Assembly (NCBI GenBank): GCA_016721245.1
Contig: JADKIQ010000001.1
Location: forward strand, 1-21,216
Direction of reading: 5' to 3'
Source: Sphingobacteriales bacterium
GTDB taxonomy: Bacteria > Bacteroidota > Bacteroidia > Chitinophagales > JADIYW01
Length of the DNA: 21,216 nucleotides
Shown here: positions 18,386-21,216 of the stretch, piece by piece
Numbering within the stretch: the first letter of the stretch is position 1
How the letters are laid out: every line of letters begins with the position of its first letter
Made by a program: the position numbers and the translations under genes
Notes under the pieces: generated by a model
The model's database searches: none
Told to the model about the DNA's origin: nothing
What the model saw: only the letters and a program-made list of their open reading frames with translations

Positions 18386-19179
18386 ATGCAAAAGACAATA
18401 TTTAACATTACAAAAATGGATTGCCCAAGCGAGGAGCAATTAATACGGATGAAACTACAAAGTTTGATGAAATAAAATCATTGGAGTTTGACATTCCAAA
18501 CCGAAAATTAGCAGTTCATCATAACGGAAAACCAGAGCCGATAAACTTAGCATTAAATACGCTGAACCTTGATACTTCTTTGGTTTCAACCGAAGAAAGC
18601 AAGGTGGAAATTGAAACCGACACAAGCAATAAACAACGGAAATTGTTGTGGACGGTTCTTATTATCAATTTTCTGTTTTTCGGATTGGAAATGCTGTTTG
18701 GAATTTTTTCCAACTCAATGGGATTAGTGGCAGACAGTTTGGATATGCTCGCAGACAGTATTGTTTACGGATTGGCATTATTTGCGGTAGGTGGAACAAT
18801 AACGAGAAAAAATAACATCGCAAAATTTGCAGGATATTTTCAAATACTTCTTGCTGTAATTGGTTTTGTAGAAGTAGTCAGACGATTTATAGGAATTGAG
18901 AAAATGCCTGATTTTCAAACAATGATTATCGTTTCTGTTTTGGCTCTTATCGCTAATGTGATTTGTCTTTACTTATTACAAAAAGGTAAGAGCAAAGAGG
19001 CTCATATGCAAGCAAGTATGATTTTCACTTCCAATGACGTAATTATTAATTCGGGAGTAATCACAGCCGGACTTTTGGTTAATTGGCTTAATTCAGGTTA
19101 TCCCGACTTGATTATTGGAGCAATCGTTTTTATAATTGTTGCAAGAGGAGCATACAGAATATTACAATTAGCGAAGTAA
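18386..19179 (+). CDS. Cation diffusion facilitator-type transporter with N-terminal HMA-like segment, no C-terminal domain (one indel)
   Basis: Inner-membrane divalent-cation transporter, probably exporting Zn, Co, Cd or similar by proton antiport. About 264 residues. The N-terminus (MQKTIFNITKMDCPSEEQ) resembles a heavy-metal-associated domain with a single Cys13. Six TM helices follow from ~87. TM2 has D117, D120 and D124 (ADSLDMLAD), matching the DxxxD half-site. TM5 has D218xxxN222 (SNDVIIN) where CDF proteins usually have HxxxD. The protein ends just after TM6 (ARGAYRILQLAK), lacking the usual cytoplasmic dimerisation domain. A missing T near 18463 splits the frame. The start at 18386 is preferred over a shifted one at 18421, because it gives the MDCPSEE motif and sits 5 bases after the receptor stop. 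Confidence 0.85.
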
Positions 19180-19193
19180 AAAGCCAACGCACA

Positions 19194-19261
19194 CAAGCAC
19201 ACACATTTTGCAGCCGCTACAAGCCGACACGCAAACCAAAGCTGCAAAAAGAGTGTGCTTG
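19194..19261. repeat. 21-bp inverted repeat after the CDF gene
   Basis: CAAGCACACACATTTTGCAG+C (19194-19214) pairs with 19241-19261 (GCTGCAAAAAGAGTGTGCTT+G) at 19 of 21 positions, with a 26-base loop that contains AAGCCGACAC. It may end the receptor-transporter transcript or mark the end of a mobile cassette. No T run follows directly. Confidence 0.65.
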
Positions 19262-19395
19262 TTTCCCTAAAAAAATTGAATAAAAAAATTTTCCTGCCCT
19301 TCTGAAAAAGAAAAAATACCCGAACGCACAACCCGACACTTGGACGACATACAGACAATGGTTTACTAAGACGGTGGACAGAACGCCAGCTGCTA
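19262..19395. other. Non-coding right flank of the accessory module
   Basis: No gene seen. It holds long A runs, then an A/C-rich stretch with GACATACAGAC (19346-19356), repeated from the left flank, and GAACGCCAGCTGCTAACAGC just before the insertion sequence. Confidence 0.4.
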
Positions 19396-19404
19396 ACAGC
19401 GGTT
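19396..19404. repeat. Left copy of candidate target-site duplication (ACAGCGGTT)
   Basis: The same nine bases occur at 21199-21207 on the other side of the insertion sequence. They lie 3 bases from the left GTTGCACAAC and 4 bases from the right one, which can be reconciled if the true element ends include those bases and one has been lost. Confidence 0.5.
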
Positions 19405-21198
19405 ACTGTTGCACAACTTCTTAATTCTAGCATTTTTGATTAAATTCTTTCTAACCTATTGATTCTAGGGCATTTTAACGAACTTTGATTATTTCAATCC
19501 TATTAATTTGCAAAATTTATATGCCGCTAACAGGCTTTAAATAGATGTAAAAACCACGATTTAAATAATTTGGTAGTTGTTCCCCTAATACTAATTTGTA
19601 ATTTTTATTTACAACCGGATTTAAACGAATAAACTTTAAATATTTTTTCAGATTGTAACATAGGGATGCCATTAACACATGCTTATTTGCTTTATTTATG
19701 CCTCGCGTGTTCACTCTACGCATACCCATAAAATTGAGTAATGTTCCTAGCACAGGTTCTACTGTTTTGCTCCTTATACGCACCATCGTTTTGCATACTC
19801 GGTTTTGCATACGTTCATGCATCCGGTCGTAATATGGTTTATCGACTGTGTCATCAAGTTTTTAAACTTTGTTTTTCTCCGGCACAACTTTTTCTTAGCG
19901 GACAATTTTTGCAATCCGTTTCACTACTGCGATACGTTTTTTATCATAACCTTTGCTGTCGGTTCTTATTCCTTAAATGGTAATATCGCTTTATTTCCAC
20001 GTTGACATTCATATTGATCCTGTTCCTTATTGTAAATAAATCCTTCTCTAGTGTTTCGGTATTGTCCAAAATTCGGAAGTATGCCGTAATATTATTTTGT
20101 TCCACATGAGCAAGAGCCGGGCCACTGCTATAAGCGGAGTCTGCACCTATTTCTGCTATGGTAATATCATTTTGTGCTAAATTATTTATTGCTTGATCTA
20201 ATATTGCTGGTAAACATTGGCTGTCGCGTTTATCTGCAAAATTTGCCATGGCGCCGGTTATAACACGGTGTGCATCATCCACTCGCCAACTGTCCAAAAT
20301 AGTTAAGCTGACGTGCCTTTCCGGGCTTTACCGATATACGTGCATCAGGGTCTGTTGGACTGTAATCGGTAAGATTAGATAAAAACTTCGAGCGGATGAT
20401 ATTACCGTGTTCATCGCGATTATCAATTTTATTTGTTTGTCCGGTCGTGTTTATATTACCCGGTTGGTCTTTATATTCCTTTCTTTCCGGGTGCATGATG
20501 TTTATCTACCCATTTTTTGTTGATGCTTTTACCTTTGATTTTTTATTATCCGATTTTTCGTCAGTTTCATTTTTTTTGTTTGTAATCAAATTCAGTCCCT
20601 AATGATTCAATGTAATCTGCTGCATCATCAACAATTTCTTTTCTAACAATGAATCTAAACTTGCATTTGCTTTTATAAATGCAGAATCAATTGCTTGGCG
20701 CTTACCCCTAACCATGCCTTGCTGCACACAAAGTGACAATACTTTTGAAATAATTGTAAAATATGTCCTCTCCATACAATTGCCGTGTTCTGCTTTAAAG
20801 TGCTATGCCATGGCAACTGTTCATCGATATCGTAACCAATAAAATACAAAAATATCCAATCGCATGGGAGGGCAGTTGTAATTATTCTTCCGCCACTGGA
20901 AAGGTTTTCAAAATAAACTGACCATCATTAATTTAAAAAATACAACTGGATCTATACCTTGCTGTCCTTCATCGCCATAAAAGAGGCTGCTGCTTGATAT
21001 AAAAAATTTTAAATCTAATTCATTATCCAACTGCCGATAAAAAATTATCTTCCCGGAACTCGGTCCTTAATTGAAAATGGACAAATAATTTTTCGGAGTA
21101 GCGTTTTTTCCTTGCATAAGCTAAGTTAAACAGCCTTTTTGACGCCTAAAAATCCATTTAAACATGAAAATGTACATTTGGGGGGTTGTGCAACGAGC
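19405..21198 (-). mobile_element. IS1182-family insertion sequence, probably inactive or error-ridden
   Basis: About 1.79 kb. The ends carry GTTGCACAAC at 19408-19417 and its complement GTTGTGCAAC at 21185-21194, with partial matching further in (CATTTT at 19431 on the left, complement near 21170 on the right). The outer bases ACT- and GCTC may extend the inverted repeats. ACAGCGGTT flanks both sides (19396-19404 and 21199-21207), a likely 9-bp target duplication. The single transposase gene is on the minus strand. Internal distance and family features fit IS1182. Confidence 0.75.
19517..21117 (-). CDS. IS1182-family DDE transposase (about a dozen frame breaks)
   Basis: Cut-and-paste transposase, restored length ~533 residues. 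The N-terminal DUF772-like part, from ATG 21117, reads LFVHFQLRTEFRED, FYGDEGQQGIDPVVFFKLMM, YFIGYDIDEQLPWHSTL and GKRQAIDSAFIKANASLDSL. The catalytic part shows TDPDAR (first Asp, ~20345), ADSAYSSG (second Asp, ~20130), a zinc-like CKNCPLRKSC (~19900), and TVEPVLGTLLNFMGMRRVNT (Glu), followed by NLKKYLKF near the end. This D-D-E layout and the CxxCxxxxxC motif are typical of the IS1182 group (PF05598 plus PF13751). Breaks are denser than in neighbouring genes, especially in the first 600 bases, so real decay may add to sequence errors. Stop TAA is at 19517-19519. Confidence 0.82.
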
Positions 21199-21216
21199 AC
21201 AGCGGTTTGGCGTAAT
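21199..21216. repeat. Right copy of candidate target duplication and window end
   Basis: ACAGCGGTTTGGCGTAAT. Its first nine bases match 19396-19404. Joined to the left flank it would rebuild GCTAACAGCGGTTTGGCG, probably the original sequence before insertion. Confidence 0.45.

Noticed and set aside
18421..18465. CDF gene start at 18421 (MPKRGAINTDE)
   Set aside because: This reading is out of frame with the conserved MDCPSEEQ segment that starts at 18386; it is produced by a one-base loss.
168..18470. Programmed frameshifting or recoding
   Set aside because: The breaks go in both directions, lie at many unrelated homopolymers, and affect guaB as well; no shared slippery signal or downstream structure is seen.
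19381..19407. Integron attC site in the CCAGCTGCTAACAGCGG sequence
   Set aside because: It resembles cassette-end sequences superficially, but the core-site consensus (GTTRRRY and its complement) does not fit and no integrase is present.
1..21216. CRISPR array, tRNA or rRNA genes
   Set aside because: No regularly spaced direct repeats and no recognisable tRNA or rRNA sequence were seen on either strand.

Overview
The window looks like a piece of a Bacteroidota chromosome, probably from the Saprospiria/Chitinophagia side. The evidence is AT-rich DNA, promoters of the TAnnTTTG type, type IX secretion (T9SS) sorting tails on several exoenzymes, a TonB receptor with a carboxypeptidase-like N-terminal domain, a DUF6660 protein and a Bacteroidota-type IS1182 transposase. 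Most long genes are interrupted by single-base gains or losses, nearly all in homopolymer runs. Even guaB, normally essential, has about four. I read these as sequence errors and describe the genes across the breaks.

Positions 1-13075 hold a polysaccharide-degradation region. On the minus strand are the 5' end of a probable gapN and a T9SS-secreted GH13 alpha-amylase (A). Divergent to it are two tandem, translationally coupled proteins with a starch-binding-like N-terminal module and an alpha/beta-hydrolase esterase domain. After a 500-bp gap with an interspersed inverted repeat comes a second plus-strand operon: a GxxExxY protein, GH13 amylase B (with a CBM48-like domain), GH13 amylase C, and a GT39-type membrane glycosyltransferase. 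A T9SS-tailed GH16 beta-glucanase follows. Amylase A, esterase 1 and the GH16 enzyme carry T9SS tails; esterase 2 and amylases B and C have only signal peptides. This suggests extracellular depolymerisation followed by periplasmic processing. No SusC/SusD pair is visible.

Positions 13081-14850 hold guaB (minus strand) with a very clear Bacteroidota promoter and an apparently leaderless start, followed upstream by two repeat elements, one of them a perfect 24-bp hairpin.

Positions about 15130-19400 look like an accessory module: a small conserved protein often labelled phosphoribosylpyrophosphate synthetase, a Cys-rich DUF6660 protein, a TonB-dependent receptor, and a short cation-diffusion-facilitator transporter with an N-terminal HMA-like segment. 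This combination fits metal handling. Short direct repeats are shared by the two non-coding flanks.

Positions 19405-21198 hold a decayed or error-ridden IS1182-family element with matching ends and a probable 9-bp target duplication; the window ends just beyond it.
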